Source: Pseudomonas protegens CHA0 (GTDB taxonomy: Bacteria; Pseudomonadota; Gammaproteobacteria; Pseudomonadales; Pseudomonadaceae). Taken from it: a stretch of 64,000 bases of DNA. The position numbers and the translations under genes are program-made. The DNA is taken from assembly GCF_000397205.1 (NCBI RefSeq), contig NC_021237.1:5687501-5751500 (forward strand). Reading direction: 5' to 3'. The notes beneath the pieces were generated by a model, which had not been told where the DNA came from, made no database searches, and worked only from the letters and a program-made list of their open reading frames with translations. The stretch's first letter is position 1. The number at the start of each line of letters is the position of its first letter. Below are positions 9,825 to 18,544 of this stretch, in pieces.

Positions 9825-10085
9825 CTAACAGACCAGCACCCCGGCAAAATTGTCCGGTTCATCAAAGGGCAACGGCAGGGCCGCATTGTACGCAGCGATC
9901 AGCTCTCGCGCCTGTTGCGCCTGGTGGTTTTCCACCGACAGCCCCAGCAGCCCGAACAGCGGCAGCTCCCCTGCCCCGCCCAACAGATCGCGCCCCTGCA
10001 GATGGGCCTCGATCCCCTCGCTGGCCAGCATGCACTGGAGCAACTCGCCTTCCAGCAGGTTTTCCGGCTCGTAGATGCGCTGCAT
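9825..10085 (-). CDS. DUF2007 domain protein
   Basis: An 86-residue protein starting MQRIYEPENLLEGELLQCML, the typical beginning of DUF2007 (annotated elsewhere as a putative signal-transducing, PII-like fold). The family motif runs through LLEGELLQCMLASEGIEAHL, and GLLGLSVENHQAQQARELI forms the second half. Its function is not known. It lies 16 bp after the CPXCG gene and is probably cotranscribed with it and the HMCES-like gene. Confidence 0.82.
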   Translation of the reverse strand: MQRIYEPENLLEGELLQCMLASEGIEAHLQGRDLLGGAGELPLFGLLGLSVENHQAQQARELIAAYNAALPLPFDEPDNFAGVLVC

Positions 10086-10101
10086 AAGGGCCACTCCCCA
10101 T

Positions 10102-10284
10102 TCAGTCGTTTTCACTGTGAACGTCGAGCATCCATTCCCGACCGTCGGTTTGCAGGGTGAATACAATGGGCCGGCAGCACACCGGGCAGTCTTCGATATA
10201 GGTCTGGTCGCCGCCAGACAGGTCCAGCACCGCCTCTGCCTGTTCGCCACAGTAAGGGCACTGATAATGGTCGGTTTCCAGCAT
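10102..10284 (-). CDS. CPXCG motif-containing cysteine-rich protein
   Basis: A 60-residue small protein with two cysteine pairs: CPYCGE (residues 9-13) and CPVC (33-36). This is the arrangement of a rubredoxin-like zinc ribbon in the CPXCG family. Its role is unknown; zinc binding is inferred from the cysteines. It is first in a leftward run with DUF2007 and the HMCES-like gene. Confidence 0.85.
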   Translation of the reverse strand: MLETDHYQCPYCGEQAEAVLDLSGGDQTYIEDCPVCCRPIVFTLQTDGREWMLDVHSEND

Positions 10285-10424
10285 CGCCGTCTCCAGAGTG
10301 ACTTATGCGTATAATCGCCGGTCTATTTGCAGGGCTTTTTTTGTTTGAGCTGAATTTTCAGACCGTGCCCGGCTTTTTTTCGATCCGAACCTTTTCTTAC
10401 CCTAGCCGTTTCTAACAAGAGAGC

Positions 10425-11591
10425 ATGATGGGCGAATTCGATGCCATCCGACCTTACCACGACAGCGAAGTACCAGCGGTGCTGGCCCGGCTGCTCGGTG
10501 ACAAGGCGTTTCTAGATATCCTCACCCACTTTCGCTTCCCGCGTTTTGCCAAGACTTTCGGCTGGCTGCTCAAACCCCTGATCGCTCACCGCCTGCGCCG
10601 TGAGTTTGCCGGGGTCACTTCGGTGGCCACCCTGCAGGACAAGGTCGAATTCTACGTCGACCACACCATCGAGCGGGCCACCGACGGCGTGACCTACACC
10701 GGCGTCGAGCAGTTCAAGTCGGGCACCGCCTATGTGTTCCTGGCCAACCACCGCGACATCGTCATGGACCCGGCCTTCGTCAACTACGCGGTGTACCACG
10801 CCGGCCTGCCGACGCCACGCATCGCCATTGGCGACAACCTGCTGCAGAAGCCGTTTGTCAGCGACTTGATGCGCCTGAACAAGAGTTTCATCGTGCACCG
10901 TTCCATCAGCGGTCGCCGGGAAAAGCTCGCGGCCTACCAGCTGCTGTCGGCCTATATCAACCACTCGATCCGCAACGACGGCCAGTCGATCTGGATCGCC
11001 CAGGCCGAGGGCCGGGCCAAGGATGGCGACGATCGCACCGAGTCGGCGATCCTCAAGATGTTCCACATGAGCCGCAAGGACGAGCCGTTCGGCGAGGTCA
11101 TCCAGTCGTTGAACCTGACACCGGTGTCCATCAGCTACGAATACGACCCCTGCGACCAGGCCAAGGCCCGCGAGCTGTACATCCGCGCCACCACCGGCAC
11201 CTATACCAAGGCACCAGGCGAGGATGACGTGAGCATCGCCAAGGGCATCACCGGCTATAAAGGCCGGGTCCACGTGAACTTCGCCGCGCCCATCAGCGAA
11301 TCCTTCGAGGACACCAAGCAACTGGCCATGGAAATGGACCGGCAGATCCTCGGCGGCTACCGCCTGTTCCCGGTGCACTACCTGGCCTATGCCCAGTGGA
11401 GCGATGCCGATCCACAACTGCAGGTGCCAACGGCCGCCGAGGTCTTCCCGGCCCAGGAGCTGGCCAAGGCCGAACAGGAGTGGCAGCGCCGGCTGGATGC
11501 CTGCCCGGCAGAACACCGGCCGTACCTGGTACTGCAATACGCCAATCCGGTGCGCAACCAGTATCGGGTCAAGGCCGGTCTGGCGCTGTAA
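10425..11591 (+). CDS. 1-acyl-sn-glycerol-3-phosphate acyltransferase-like protein
   Basis: A 388-residue PlsC-superfamily acyltransferase, longer than ordinary PlsC (about 250). The catalytic block reads LANHRDIVMDPAF (about residue 107): an H-x5-D spacing instead of the usual H-x4-D. A downstream block, AQAEGRAKDG, stands in for the glycerophosphate-binding motif. The substrate is uncertain; a phospholipid or other acyl acceptor is likely. The first of two ATGs (10425, 10428) is used. A strong terminator follows. Confidence 0.82.
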   Translation: MMGEFDAIRPYHDSEVPAVLARLLGDKAFLDILTHFRFPRFAKTFGWLLKPLIAHRLRREFAGVTSVATLQDKVEFYVDHTIERATDGVTYTGVEQFKSGTAYVFLANHRDIVMDPAFVNYAVYHAGLPTPRIAIGDNLLQKPFVSDLMRLNKSFIVHRSISGRREKLAAYQLLSAYINHSIRNDGQSIWIAQAEGRAKDGDDRTESAILKMFHMSRKDEPFGEVIQSLNLTPVSISYEYDPCDQAKARELYIRATTGTYTKAPGEDDVSIAKGITGYKGRVHVNFAAPISESFEDTKQLAMEMDRQILGGYRLFPVHYLAYAQWSDADPQLQVPTAAEVFPAQELAKAEQEWQRRLDACPAEHRPYLVLQYANPVRNQYRVKAGLAL

Positions 11592-11610
11592 CGGCCGGAC
11601 TGGAAAGCAC

Positions 11611-11640
11611 AACGGCGCCTGCGGGCGCCGTTGTCGTTTC
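11611..11640 (+). terminator. Rho-independent terminator of the acyltransferase gene
   Basis: AACGGCGCC at 11611-11619 pairs perfectly with 11624-11632 around a TGCG loop, followed by TGTCGTTTC. It lies 20 bp after the acyltransferase stop, between convergent genes. Confidence 0.8.
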
Positions 11641-11657
11641 TGCAACCTGGGGGTTGA

Positions 11658-11948
11658 TCAGAACCGGGTGCTGATCCAGGACACCAGCAACGCCAGGCCA
11701 AGGCAGGCGAAGCCGAAGCGGTAGAAAAACCTATTGATGCGCAAGGTTGCGGGATCCAGCATCAGCAGCGGCTGATCCACCGCCCGTCCCTCGCTCTGCA
11801 CGGCCAGATTGGCCAGGGCCCGCAGTTCACGACGACGGGTGGCGTGCAGCAGCCAGCTGCCTGGGCAGGCGAACAGCAGGGCAAGCAGATTAATCAGTTT
11901 GGCGGGATGGGCGTTGAACATCGACCAGATCAGTTGCAGCGACATCAT
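11658..11948 (-). CDS. Small hypothetical membrane protein
   Basis: A 96-residue protein with two hydrophobic segments (about residues 17-35 and 73-92) separated by a charged loop rich in arginine (HATRRRELRAL). The pattern predicts two membrane helices. I do not recognise a family. CGAGG upstream fits a ribosome-binding site for the ATG pair at 11948/11945. Confidence 0.65.
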   Translation of the reverse strand: MMSLQLIWSMFNAHPAKLINLLALLFACPGSWLLHATRRRELRALANLAVQSEGRAVDQPLLMLDPATLRINRFFYRFGFACLGLALLVSWISTRF

Positions 11949-12134
11949 GAACCTCGGAGGAAAGCCGTATACGGGCCGTCGAGTGCACCCGCGGCGCGGA
12001 TTCTACTCAATCCCCGACAAAACGCGGGGGGCTTTCCGACCAGTAACGAGACGCCGGTCCATTAATTTAAAGCGTCATCTTTTCGTCATCTAAACAAGCC
12101 AGTCTGTCGCCCCTCGAAACCCACGGAGCTTGTC

Positions 12135-12341
12135 ATGCTGCACGCCGAAAACCAGGACCGCCTTTACCTGATCGCCCCCAGTGAGGAACAGCAGGCGCTG
12201 GTGGGCGCCCTGGCGTTCAACGTGCAGGACCGGCACTGGCTGGTGTATTGCGCCCTGGGCGGGCACCAGCACGCGGACCTGCCGGAAACAGACCTGCTGA
12301 CGGGCGTCAGTATGCTGGACTTCTACGTCGAGGCGGCCTGA
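12135..12341 (+). CDS. Small hypothetical protein
   Basis: A 68-residue protein, MLHAENQDRLYLIAPSEEQQ onward, with no cysteines paired for metal and no membrane segment. GGAG lies upstream and a strong terminator follows directly, so it is a compact single-gene unit. I do not know its function. Confidence 0.65.
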   Translation: MLHAENQDRLYLIAPSEEQQALVGALAFNVQDRHWLVYCALGGHQHADLPETDLLTGVSMLDFYVEAA

Positions 12342-12353
12342 TCCGCGCCCATA

Positions 12354-12390
12354 AAAAAGCCCGGCGCGCCATCAGGCAGCCGGGCTTTTT
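12354..12390. terminator. Bidirectional terminator
   Basis: AAAAAGCCCGGC (12354-12365) pairs perfectly with GCCGGGCTTTTT (12379-12390). The T-tract on the + strand and A-tract before the stem let it serve both the small gene on the left and the convergent YajG gene. Confidence 0.9.
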
Positions 12391-12429
12391 CGTTGCTTGG
12401 CCAGGGCTCAAACCCCGGCCAGGCGCGGG

Positions 12430-13014
12430 TTACTCGCCGAGGATCTGGCCCACGGTCGGATCCTTGAACAGACGGGTCAGGGCATCGCTGAGCACATCAC
12501 CCACCAGCTTGGTATTGGTGTCCTGGTTCGGCGCCATGCCGAAACGCTGGTCCAGGGAAGCACCGTAACGGCCGCTGTAACGACGGTTGGCGTTCTGCAC
12601 ATCCGAGCGGAAGGTGGCACCGATGGTGGCCTCGGTCACGTACAGGCCTTCTTTAGGCGACTGGTACTTGAGCTCGGCCAGGGTCACGGTCAACTGAGGG
12701 GCGTTGGCGCCACCGGCGGTCGGGGTAAAGCCCAGCAGGCGCACTGCGGCTTCGGCCTGGGCCTGCAGCTTGGGCAGGATCTGCGCGCTCTGCACGGTGA
12801 TGGCACTGGTTTCCGGGTACAGGCCGCCACGGGTGCCCAGGGTCGGCGAAGGACGTCCATCAACCACTTTCACCACCACCGGCTGGCCATGGCCGACAGG
12901 CGCCAGCTGGGCAGTGAGCTTGGGCTCCGGGCTCAGTTGTTGCGGGCTGTGGGCGCAACCCACCAGCGACAGGCTGGTCACAGTGATCAAACCGAACAAC
13001 AGGCGTTGCAACAT
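12430..13014 (-). CDS. YajG family lipoprotein
   Basis: A 194-residue lipoprotein beginning MLQRLLFGLITVTSLSLVGC, with lipobox LVGC. The mature part resembles E. coli YajG: a repeated beta-rich segment with VVVKVVDGRPSPTLGTRG and a C-terminal helix ALTRLFKDPTVGQ. Its role is not established. The start at 13014 is preferred over the ATG at 13020 because GGAG sits 8 bases before it but only 2 bases before the other. Confidence 0.82.
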   Translation of the reverse strand: MLQRLLFGLITVTSLSLVGCAHSPQQLSPEPKLTAQLAPVGHGQPVVVKVVDGRPSPTLGTRGGLYPETSAITVQSAQILPKLQAQAEAAVRLLGFTPTAGGANAPQLTVTLAELKYQSPKEGLYVTEATIGATFRSDVQNANRRYSGRYGASLDQRFGMAPNQDTNTKLVGDVLSDALTRLFKDPTVGQILGE

Positions 13015-13220
13015 GCTCATCTCTCCAGGAATCAGGCACAAACAGGCCCGCAGTATAGCGGTGCACAAGGACGGCAAACCAGCGCCAGGCATGACTTAGT
13101 CAAGACTCAGACAGGTCCCGTACAACCGGGTTCCTGTAACCTGCCGTTCACTGGCAATACATCATGATGTAACGGCTCAAGGGCATTCTTATCGTCAATG
13201 ACACATTCAGGTACCTGGTC

Positions 13221-13454
13221 ATGAACTTCCTCCGTTCCCTGTTCGCCCCCCGTCAACAGTTTCGCAGCTTCGCCCTGCTGGACAACCAGGGACGTTGCCA
13301 GGCCTTCAAGCACTGCCTGCTGGCCCCGGTAGGCGATGGCTGGGTGGAAATCCAGGAAATTCGCCTGAACTGGTTGCACCAGGCGCTGCCCGCCAGCGCC
13401 CGGGTCAGCCCGCGCTGCGCTCGCTCCCGGGTGCAACCGATACTGGCCACCTGA
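13221..13454 (+). CDS. Small hypothetical protein
   Basis: A 77-residue basic protein, MNFLRSLFAPRQQFRSFALL onward, probably soluble. I do not recognise a domain. It sits alone between yajG-like and mqo, with good GC-rich codon use typical of the neighbourhood, which supports it being coding. Confidence 0.55.
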   Translation: MNFLRSLFAPRQQFRSFALLDNQGRCQAFKHCLLAPVGDGWVEIQEIRLNWLHQALPASARVSPRCARSRVQPILAT

Positions 13455-14189
13455 CCAAAAGCCTAATAAAAGTCGCGAAACAGGATCATTTCTGCGCATT
13501 TCTTCGTTACAATCTCCCCCCGATTATAAGGACGTCTCCTGATCGGGCCTCGCAGTACCGCCAACGCCACTGCTTTGGCACCCCGCACCGCCCACAGAGA
13601 GCCGCCCACACAGTTCGAGTGAAGCTGGCGTGCTTGCTGTTCACCTTGCAAACCTCCACTTTTCGCGAAACTGCAGAGCTGCCGTTGCTCGGCCACTTAA
13701 AGCTGTTTGCCCGTCGTGCCCGCATCCTTTGCCGGCATCACCGCGCGGGCCAGGTGCCAGGCTGAGGCAGCCCTTTTTTGAGGTTCACGTCTTCAAAAGA
13801 GCGTGAAAAAACGGGTTTTCACAACTTCACAAGAGTGTGGCGAGCAAATGAATAGTTTTGCGTCTGAACTGGCACCATTGGCCTCTACAACAGCCCGATT
13901 ACACAGGACCGAGCACTCCTCAAGAACTGGTGCTTGAAGCCTGTCCGCTGACGGATTTGGTTGCACGAGCGGATGTATCGACCATAAGTCGAATTGCCCG
14001 AGGCTCCCCGAGATGCGTTCATACGCACCTTGAGGCCCGGTTGGCAGCGTCCGTGGTAGTTGCAAAAAATTGCGAAGATTCGGACATGGCGATCCTGGCC
14101 ATGGGTAACCTGGGGCATTACGTGAACCGCCCCGTCACTCCTGGCAGCCATGCCGTCAATTTGGTGCTGCAGATTTTGGAGACGCGTTA
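13455..14189. other. 735-bp gap upstream of mqo with no supported gene
   Basis: No convincing protein gene is seen; open frames here lack Pseudomonas codon bias. A TACAAT hexamer at 13508-13513 resembles a -10 box, though I see no good -35. A short stem GGCTG/CAGCC followed by a six-T tract (13760-13779) resembles a terminator. Together these could bound a roughly 260-nt untranslated RNA, but that is only a hypothesis. The remainder up to 14189 would be the mqo leader. Confidence 0.4.
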
Positions 14190-15701
14190 ATGGCGCATAA
14201 CGAAGCAGTAGACGTCGTATTGGTCGGGGCCGGCATCATGAGTGCCACCCTTGCTGTACTGCTCAAAGAGCTCGACCCCGCGATCAAGCTGGAAGTCGTC
14301 GAGCTGATGGATTCGGGTGCCGCGGAAAGTTCCAACCCGTGGAACAACGCCGGTACCGGCCACGCCGGCCTCTGTGAGCTGAACTACACGCCACAGGCCG
14401 CCGATGGCAGCATCGACATCAAGAAAGCCGTGCACATCAACACCCAGTTCGAGGTGTCGAAGCAGTTCTGGTCCTACCTGACCAAGAAAGGCACCTTCGG
14501 CTCGTCCAAGTCCTTCATCAGCCCCGTGCCGCACCTGAGCTTCGTACAGGGCGAAAAAGGCGTTTCCTTCCTCAAGAAGCGCTTTGAAGTACTGAGCCAG
14601 CACCATGCCTTCGCGGACATGGAATACACCGAAGACAAGGCCAAGATGGCCGAGTGGATGCCGCTGATGATGCCGGGCCGCCCAGCGGACGAAACCATCG
14701 CCGCCACTCGCGTGCTCAACGGTACCGACGTCAACTTCGGCGCCCTGACCAACCAGTTGCTCAAGCACCTGACCAGCGCTCCCGATGCCCAGGTCAAGTA
14801 CTGCAAGCGTGTCACTGGCCTCAAGCGCAACAAGGCCAACGGCTGGACCGTGAGCATCAAGGACGTCAACAGCGGCAGTACCCGCGAAGTCGACGCCAAG
14901 TTCGTGTTCCTCGGCGCCGGTGGCGCGGCCCTGCCCCTGCTGCAGGCCTCGGGCATCGAGGAAAGCAAGGGCTTCGGCGGTTTCCCGGTGAGCGGCCAGT
15001 GGCTGCGTTGCGACAACCCGGAAGTGGTCAAGCAGCACCAGGCCAAGGTCTACAGCCAGGCGGCCGTGGGCTCGCCACCAATGTCCGTGCCGCACCTGGA
15101 CACCCGCGTGGTCGAAGGCAAGAAGTCCCTGCTGTTCGGGCCTTATGCCGGCTTTACCACCAAGTTCCTCAAGCACGGCTCGTTCCTCGACCTGCCGATG
15201 TCGGTACGCGCCGGCAACATCGGCCCGATGCTGGCCGTGGCCCGGGACAACATGGACCTGACCAAGTACCTGGTCAGCGAAGTCATGCAGTCCATGGAGC
15301 AGCGCCTGGAATCCCTGCGCCGCTTCTACCCCGAGGCCAAGGCCGAGGACTGGCGCCTGGAGGTGGCCGGCCAGCGGGTGCAGATCATCAAGAAGGATCC
15401 GAAGAAAGGCGGCATCCTGCAGTTCGGTACCGAACTGGTGGCCGCCAAGGACGGCTCTCTGGCCGCCCTGCTCGGCGCCTCGCCAGGTGCCTCGGTGACC
15501 GTTTCGATCATGCTGGAGCTGATCGAGCGCTGCTTCCCGGCCAAGGCCAGCGGCGAATGGGCTGCCAAGCTCAAGGAAATCTTCCCGGCACGGGAAAAGG
15601 TCCTGGAAACCGACGCAACGCTGTACCACCAGATCAACAGCGAAAACAACCTGAGCCTGGAGCTGGTCGAGCCAAGCAAGGAAACCGAAAGCTGCATCTG
15701 A
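14190..15701 (+). CDS. mqo: Malate:quinone oxidoreductase
   Basis: A 503-residue FAD enzyme at the cytoplasmic membrane that oxidises malate to oxaloacetate and passes electrons to quinone, replacing or assisting malate dehydrogenase in the TCA cycle. The dinucleotide fold [14 protein letters not shown] is at residues 9-22, and the family segment [20 protein letters not shown] follows at about 48. Length and order match Mqo fully. It is a single gene closed by a strong terminator. Confidence 0.96.
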   Translation: MAHNEAVDVVLVGAGIMSATLAVLLKELDPAIKLEVVELMDSGAAESSNPWNNAGTGHAGLCELNYTPQAADGSIDIKKAVHINTQFEVSKQFWSYLTKKGTFGSSKSFISPVPHLSFVQGEKGVSFLKKRFEVLSQHHAFADMEYTEDKAKMAEWMPLMMPGRPADETIAATRVLNGTDVNFGALTNQLLKHLTSAPDAQVKYCKRVTGLKRNKANGWTVSIKDVNSGSTREVDAKFVFLGAGGAALPLLQASGIEESKGFGGFPVSGQWLRCDNPEVVKQHQAKVYSQAAVGSPPMSVPHLDTRVVEGKKSLLFGPYAGFTTKFLKHGSFLDLPMSVRAGNIGPMLAVARDNMDLTKYLVSEVMQSMEQRLESLRRFYPEAKAEDWRLEVAGQRVQIIKKDPKKGGILQFGTELVAAKDGSLAALLGASPGASVTVSIMLELIERCFPAKASGEWAAKLKEIFPAREKVLETDATLYHQINSENNLSLELVEPSKETESCI

Positions 15702-15714
15702 TCCGCGCTGAATG

Positions 15715-15752
15715 AAAAACGCCCCGTCCTTCGCAGGACGGGGCGTTTTTTT
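15715..15752 (+). terminator. Rho-independent terminator after mqo
   Basis: AAAAACGCCCCGTCCT (15715-15730) pairs perfectly with 15735-15750 around a TCGC tetraloop, and the T-tract runs to 15752. The A-rich left arm may also serve the convergent gene. Confidence 0.93.
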
Positions 15753-15768
15753 ATGCCTGGCGAGAAGA

Positions 15769-16056
15769 TCAGCCGCGGGCGTTGTCCATCAGCTCGATGT
15801 AGTCGGCGGCGTTGCGCTGATCACGGATCAGGTCGACGAAGGTCTGGCCGTGCTCATCCTTGCCATCCAGGTCGAAACCGGCCTCGACGAAGAAGGTCAG
15901 GAAGCGTTCGAAATCATCGATGCGCAGGCCACGATAGGCCTTGATCAGCTTGTGCAGGGACGGCGAAGTTGCATCGACCGGCTCGAAATCGAGGAACAAC
16001 TTGATCTGCTCGTCGCTGATCTCGTCACCAATCACTTGTTTCTTATCTTTACGCAT
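15769..16056 (-). CDS. PA4642 family protein
   Basis: A 95-residue soluble acidic protein starting MRKDKKQVIGDEISDEQIKL. It matches the position of PA4642 in P. aeruginosa, between mqo and the hpt region, and the family is named after that gene. The C-terminal part (FDLDGKDEHGQTFVDLI) looks ankyrin-like. Function unknown. Confidence 0.82.
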   Translation of the reverse strand: MRKDKKQVIGDEISDEQIKLFLDFEPVDATSPSLHKLIKAYRGLRIDDFERFLTFFVEAGFDLDGKDEHGQTFVDLIRDQRNAADYIELMDNARG

Positions 16057-16119
16057 TGCCGACTCCAGCTCGCAGACATTTCACGGGGCGGGCAGTTTAC
16101 CCCCAGCCCGCATATGGCC

Positions 16120-16605
16120 TCAACGCGAACGCACGCTGCCGGTATGCAGGTCAGCCCAGATGTGCCCGTTGGCATAGCTGAGGAACTGGCAATACACCGT
16201 GTCGTTGCGCAACAGGTCCATCACCGCACGGTACTGGGCCAGCGGGTAATACAGGGTCAGGGTCCGGGTCTTGGCATCGAACTGCGGCTTTTTCAGGCTT
16301 TTGCTTTCACCGTCGAAGTTCACCAGCACCTGGCTGATGGTGGCGCCCTTGTTCAACGGCTTGCCCTTGAGCCGCACCCACACTGGCGAAGTCACGGGAA
16401 TCGGTTGCTGGTTCGATTGGCGCTGGCTGCCGATCACCACCGAATACTCGGTGACCTGCAACAACTGCTGCTGTTGCGGAACGCTGTCGCGCAGGGTCAG
16501 ATCATCGGGAGGCAGGAACTGCCCGTGCAAGGGGGCCGGGGCGGCTGCCAAGGGCAGGCTCAAGCACAGAAGAAGGGCCGCGCTACTGCGAATCAACAGG
16601 CTCAT
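16120..16605 (-). CDS. Exported hypothetical protein (PA4643-like)
   Basis: A 161-residue protein with a signal peptide (MSLLIRSSAALLLCLSLPLA, cleavage near AAA). The mature part is beta-rich with no recognised domain. The ATG at 16605 has GGAG seven bases upstream; the longer frame adds a non-signal-like stretch. It lies between PA4642-like and WbuC-like genes, as in P. aeruginosa. Confidence 0.72.
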   Translation of the reverse strand: MSLLIRSSAALLLCLSLPLAAAPAPLHGQFLPPDDLTLRDSVPQQQQLLQVTEYSVVIGSQRQSNQQPIPVTSPVWVRLKGKPLNKGATISQVLVNFDGESKSLKKPQFDAKTRTLTLYYPLAQYRAVMDLLRNDTVYCQFLSYANGHIWADLHTGSVRSR

Positions 16606-16704
16606 GACAGGCTCCAGACAAGGGCCGAGCACTCTAGCACGGGTTTTTACCGCAAATCTTGCACCGTTACCGACGGTAGGCCGCTGTCACGGGCGCGGGC
16701 CTGT

Positions 16705-17178
16705 TCAGTCGAACTGGGCGCGCATCCAGGCCTGGTATTCGGCCACGCCGGGCTCGCCTTCACGGGGCGCCCAACTGGCCTGCTCACCCTCGCCCACTGG
16801 GCGATAAGGGCCGGCCTTGCATTCGAACATCAGGCTGTCGGGCTCCAGCACCACCAGGCCGTGGAAAACCCCGGCCGGCAAGTCCACACCGACGCAGTCG
16901 CCGCCGGCCTGCAGCACCCGCTTGCCCTGGACCTGGCCCGCTTCATCGAAAATCAGCACGCCCAGGCGCCCCTTGAGCACCAGCAGGGTCTCGGCCTTGT
17001 CAGCGCTCAGGTGGCGATGCGGCGGAACATAAGTGGAGGGTTGCAGCCCCACCGCCATCCGGTGGCAAGGCTCTTCCATGGCATGGAAGTTGTGGTGCTG
17101 ACGACCGCGGGGGTTGGCCGCGGCTTTCTCAGCCAGGTCGCTGAACAACGCTTGATCGAGAAAGCTCGGCCCGGTCAT
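16705..17178 (-). CDS. WbuC family cupin-fold metalloprotein
   Basis: A 157-residue cupin. The metal-binding motif PPHRHLSADKAETLLVLKGRLG (about residues 52-73, two His and a Glu) and the second His in GVFHGLVVLE match the WbuC family, first known from O-antigen clusters. Its reaction here is unknown. It begins 3 bp after hpt ends, so the two are cotranscribed. Confidence 0.85.
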   Translation of the reverse strand: MTGPSFLDQALFSDLAEKAAANPRGRQHHNFHAMEEPCHRMAVGLQPSTYVPPHRHLSADKAETLLVLKGRLGVLIFDEAGQVQGKRVLQAGGDCVGVDLPAGVFHGLVVLEPDSLMFECKAGPYRPVGEGEQASWAPREGEPGVAEYQAWMRAQFD

Positions 17179-17181
17179 CGC

Positions 17182-17739
17182 TTACATGCCCTTGACGGCA
17201 TAGATGCCGGCAGCGTTACGCCAGTAGCCCTTGTAGTCCATGCCGTAGCCGAACACGTAGCGGTCCACGCAAGGCAGGCCCATGTAGTCGGCCTTGAGGT
17301 CCGGACGGGCCTTGCGGTCGTGGTCCTTGTCGATCAGCACGGCCGTGTGCACGGCGCGGGCGCCGGCGTGTTTGCAGAAGTCGATGATCGCGCCCAGGGT
17401 GTGACCTTCATCGAGGATGTCGTCGATGATCAGCACGTCGCGGTCGATAAAGGAGACTTCCGGCTTGGACTTCCAGAACAGCTCACCGCCGCTGGTTTCG
17501 TTGCGGTAGCGGGTAGCGTGCAGGTAGGAGGCTTCCAGGGGAAAGCGCAGGTGGGTCAGCAGCTTGCCCGCGAAGATCAGGCCACCGTTCATGACGCAGA
17601 ACACCACCGGATTGCGCTCAGCCAGTTCTTCAGTGATTTGTGCACCGACCCGGGCGATGGCCGCCTCGACTTCAGCTTCGGTGTACAGGCAGTCAGCCTC
17701 GCGCATGATTTGACGGATATGCTCGAGATCAGCGGACAT
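17182..17739 (-). CDS. hpt: Hypoxanthine-guanine phosphoribosyltransferase
   Basis: A 185-residue purine-salvage enzyme making IMP or GMP from hypoxanthine or guanine with PRPP. The PRPP-binding motif VLIIDDILDEGHTLGA (about 99-114) is intact, as is the base-binding stretch CVDRYVFGYGMDYKGYWRN at the C-terminus. I chose MSADLEHIRQ at 17739, which has GGAG six bases upstream, over an ATG four codons earlier. It is divergent from upp, putting both nucleobase-salvage units around one 164-bp control region. Confidence 0.93.
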   Translation of the reverse strand: MSADLEHIRQIMREADCLYTEAEVEAAIARVGAQITEELAERNPVVFCVMNGGLIFAGKLLTHLRFPLEASYLHATRYRNETSGGELFWKSKPEVSFIDRDVLIIDDILDEGHTLGAIIDFCKHAGARAVHTAVLIDKDHDRKARPDLKADYMGLPCVDRYVFGYGMDYKGYWRNAAGIYAVKGM

Positions 17740-17903
17740 GGCGCTCTCCAAGGGGTGGCAGTTTCGGAAAAGCGGGCAAAGGTACGCATCCGGCCCGGTC
17801 AGATCAAGCGTTTCTGGACTAACGTACTTTATGTCTATAGGACAACAACCCCGGATAGATTAATCTAGGCCGTTTTTTTTGCCCGCCGCCGGAGCCTTTC
17901 CCT

Positions 17904-18542
17904 ATGCCCATCCGTGAGATCCGCCATCCGCTGATCCGACACAAACTTGGCCTTATGCGCCGCGCAGACATTAGCACGAAGAACTTTCGCGAGCTCGCTC
18001 AGGAAGTCGGTGCCCTGCTGACGTACGAAGCCACCAAAGACCTGCCCCTGGAAAGCTACGAGATTCCAGGCTGGTGCGGCCCTGTCCAGGTCGAGAAGAT
18101 CGCCGGCAAGAAGATTACCGTGGTACCGATCCTGCGTGCCGGCATCGGCATGCTCGAAGGCGTGCTGAGCCTGATCCCGGGCGCCAAGGTCAGCGCCGTA
18201 GGCGTGGCGCGCAATGAGGAAACCCTGCAAGCCCACACTTACCTGGAAAAACTGGTACCGGAAATCGACGAGCGCCTGGCGATGATCATCGACCCGATGC
18301 TGGCCACCGGCAGTTCCATGGTCGCCACCATCGACCTGTTGAAAAAGGCCGGCTGCCGTGACATCCGCGCCATGGTCCTGGTGGCCGCCCCCGAGGGCAT
18401 CGCCGCCGTCGAGCAGGCGCACCCGGACGTGACCATCTACACCGCTTCCATCGATCAGAAGCTCAACGAGCATGGCTACATCATTCCTGGCCTGGGTGAT
18501 GCCGGTGACAAGATCTTCGGCACCAAGCAGAAGGATTCCTGA
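17904..18542 (+). CDS. upp: Uracil phosphoribosyltransferase
   Basis: A 212-residue enzyme converting uracil and PRPP to UMP. The PRPP loop [20 protein letters not shown] (about 129-148) and the uracil-binding C-terminus [16 protein letters not shown] are both present. Length equals that of other bacterial Upp proteins. It is followed after 2 bp by uraA, forming the standard uptake-plus-salvage operon. Confidence 0.97.
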   Translation: MPIREIRHPLIRHKLGLMRRADISTKNFRELAQEVGALLTYEATKDLPLESYEIPGWCGPVQVEKIAGKKITVVPILRAGIGMLEGVLSLIPGAKVSAVGVARNEETLQAHTYLEKLVPEIDERLAMIIDPMLATGSSMVATIDLLKKAGCRDIRAMVLVAAPEGIAAVEQAHPDVTIYTASIDQKLNEHGYIIPGLGDAGDKIFGTKQKDS

Positions 18543-18544
18543 TC

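Noticed and set aside
10310-10315. Perfect TATAAT before the acyltransferase gene
   Set aside because: No -35 at suitable distance on the + strand, so it is not reported as a promoter.
13858-14190. 110-residue frame ending at the mqo start
   Set aside because: No ribosome site, no codon bias, and no match to known proteins; it lies in the mqo leader.
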